Source of the DNA: Prevotella sp.
GTDB lineage: Bacteria; Bacteroidota; Bacteroidia; Bacteroidales; Bacteroidaceae
Length of the DNA stretch: 8,907 bases
Assembly (NCBI GenBank): GCA_021204605.1
Contig: JAJPZD010000270.1
Location: 1-8,907, forward strand
Direction: 5' to 3'
The translations under genes were made by a program, and so were the position numbers. Below, one piece after another: positions 8,087 through 8,907 of the stretch. The notes beneath the pieces were generated by a model that worked only from the letters and a program-made list of their open reading frames with translations, was not told where the DNA came from and did not search any database. Positions within the stretch are counted from its first letter, which is position 1; every line of letters starts with the position of its first letter.

Positions 8087-8116
8087 CAAAGGTAGTGCAA
8101 GTTAACTGAAATACAA
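8087..8116 (-). promoter_or_regulatory. leuS promoter (Bacteroidetes -33/-7 type)
   Basis: On the minus strand the -33 element TTG (8116-8114) is followed after 19 bases by TACCTTTG (8094-8087), a full match to the TAnnTTTG -7 consensus of the Bacteroidetes primary sigma factor. Transcription would start a few bases further left, giving an AT-rich leader of about 40 bases before the leuS ATG at 8039. The leader has no clear Shine-Dalgarno site, which is usual in this phylum. It is too short for a T-box or a leader-peptide attenuator. Confidence 0.75.
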
Positions 8117-8147
8117 AAGAAAAGAAGATTTAATATGTGCTTTCTAT

Positions 8148-8178
8148 TTGTAGATATTGGAAAAAAACCTTAACTTTG
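8148..8178 (+). promoter_or_regulatory. Divergent promoter of the secreted repeat protein
   Basis: TTG (8148-8150), then a spacer of 20 bases, then TAACTTTG (8171-8178) matches both elements and the spacing of the Bacteroidetes consensus. The predicted start of transcription is a few bases downstream, leaving a leader of roughly 60 bases before the ATG at 8246. The -33 elements of this and the leuS promoter are only about 31 bases apart, back to back. Confidence 0.75.
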
Positions 8179-8245
8179 CGGTATGAAATAGATGAATTAT
8201 GCTGGAACGGCATTTAAATGTAGAACTATTTAAAAACTGGATAAT

Positions 8246-8907
8246 ATGAAAAAGATTGTATTTACACTTGTCGCATTGCTGACAATGACAGTTACGGCAA
8301 ATGCGATGTCATACGAGGAGGCAAGTGCCGAGGCTCTGTTTCTTACAGACAAGATGGCATACGAATTAGGTTTGTCGGATGAGCAGTATGATGCTGCCTA
8401 CGAAATAAATCTCGACTATCTGATGGAGTTGGAAACGTCTAATGACCTCTACGGTACTTATTGGTCCCGACGTAACCTTGACATGAGTTATGTGCTTTCG
8501 GCAACTCAATATAATCTGTTCTTGAACGCCTCTTATTTCTACCGCCCCGTGACATGGGCCAATGGCTTTTATTTCAGCATTTACGAGCGTTATACCGATG
8601 CCGCACTGCTTTTCTTTGCCATTCCTACCATTTTCAGCACTTACTTTGGCGGCCACAGCTGGCTGAGCAACGGCAACAAGAGCTGGTATAAGGGACGCAC
8701 ATTCAGCGTGAAAAACATTCTGAAACCCTCACCTAAAAAAGTCGATATTAAAAGTGCTTCCAAAAAAGTCGCTGCCGCAAACAAAAATAAAATTCCTGTA
8801 AAAACGAATAACCATAGTACAAGCAAGCCTGCCAACAATAATAACAGCAAACCTGCCAATAATAATAACAGCAAGCCTGCCAACAATAATAACAGCAAGC
8901 CTGCCAA
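8246..8907 (+). CDS. Secreted protein of unknown function with Asn-rich C-terminal repeats, 3' end beyond window
   Basis: An open frame of 220 complete codons starts at the ATG at 8246 and is still open at the window end. Residues 1-20 are a clear Sec signal peptide (MKKIVFTLVALLTMTVTANA, cleavage expected after ANA). The mature N-terminus is helical and acidic: EALFLTDKMAYELGLSDEQ (29-47). LSDEQ at 43-47 and LSATQ at 84-88 resemble the paired LTxxQ motifs of Spy/CpxP-type periplasmic proteins; this is a resemblance only. A Tyr/Phe/Trp-rich stretch follows (about 90-148, with FYRPVTW, a hydrophobic run 118-134, and FGGHSWL). Then comes a Lys-rich linker (157-186) and, from 193, the tandem octapeptide SKPANNNN. 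I recall similar Bacteroidales hypothetical proteins but know no established function. The protein probably acts in the periplasm or at the outer surface. It has its own promoter and faces away from leuS. There is no strong Shine-Dalgarno; the upstream bases are A/T-rich. Confidence 0.88.
   Translation, partial: MKKIVFTLVALLTMTVTANAMSYEEASAEALFLTDKMAYELGLSDEQYDAAYEINLDYLMELETSNDLYGTYWSRRNLDMSYVLSATQYNLFLNASYFYRPVTWANGFYFSIYERYTDAALLFFAIPTIFSTYFGGHSWLSNGNKSWYKGRTFSVKNILKPSPKKVDIKSASKKVAAANKNKIPVKTNNHSTSKPANNNNSKPANNNNSKPANNNNSKPA
8822..8907 (+). repeat. 24-base in-frame tandem repeat (SKPANNNN units)
   Basis: Three full units and 14 bases of a fourth: 8822-8845, 8846-8869, 8870-8893 and 8894-8907. 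The unit is AGCAAGCCTGCC followed by AACAATAATAAC, eight codons for Ser-Lys-Pro-Ala-Asn-Asn-Asn-Asn. Unit 2 differs only at silent positions (AAA for AAG, AAT for AAC); units 1 and 3 are identical. The array continues past the window, so copy number is unknown. The reading frame is kept because the unit is a multiple of three. Confidence 0.97.

Noticed and set aside
8366..8656. Minus-strand 96-codon open frame
   Set aside because: It is antisense to the body of the secreted protein and shows no recognisable domain or start signals.
8641..8907. Minus-strand frame with a leucine-rich repeat-like hydrophobic protein (LLLLLAGL units)
   Set aside because: It is the reverse reading of the SKPANNNN repeat. 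The plus strand has a promoter, a signal peptide and a coherent protein.
8822..8907. CRISPR-like repeat array at the right end
   Set aside because: The units are directly adjacent without spacers and keep one coding frame, so this is a protein-coding tandem repeat.

Overview
The window looks like a chromosomal piece of a Bacteroidales bacterium, most likely of the Prevotella/Segatella group. The reasons are a PorZ-type type IX secretion protein, a LeuRS with Bacteroidetes-style insertions, and two promoters that fit the Bacteroidetes consensus (TTG, 19-21 bases, TAnnTTTG). The genus is an inference from how the proteins look, not from a search.

Layout. Six genes run leftwards on the minus strand from a promoter near 8100: leuS (leucyl-tRNA synthetase), a YitT/DUF2179 membrane protein, rdgB (XTP/dITP pyrophosphatase), a family 2 glycosyltransferase, porZ (type IX secretion attachment-complex protein) and the start of an integral membrane acyltransferase that leaves the window at base 1. 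Gaps are short (about 25 to 45 bases). Two junctions overlap: 4 bases at yitT/rdgB and 25 bases at porZ/acyltransferase. The set therefore looks like one operon, possibly with an internal promoter just before porZ. To the right, a divergent promoter drives one plus-strand gene. It encodes a small secreted protein of unknown function whose C-terminus becomes an Asn-rich octapeptide repeat (SKPANNNN) and which is cut by the window end.

How the genes fit together. leuS and rdgB are housekeeping genes for translation and for cleaning the nucleotide pool. The distal part (glycosyltransferase, porZ, acyltransferase) has an envelope flavour. PorZ of Porphyromonas gingivalis handles anionic LPS for the PorU sortase, so neighbouring genes for sugar transfer and acylation could modify the same glycan. 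This is a hypothesis from context only.

The distal genes are compositionally uneven: bases 1-300 are 26% GC by hand count, against about 50% in sampled leuS rows. No RNA genes, CRISPR arrays, insertion sequences or clear intrinsic terminators were seen. Most of the window is ordinary core-genome sequence. The repeat-bearing secreted protein and the porZ neighbourhood are the parts most worth a second look.
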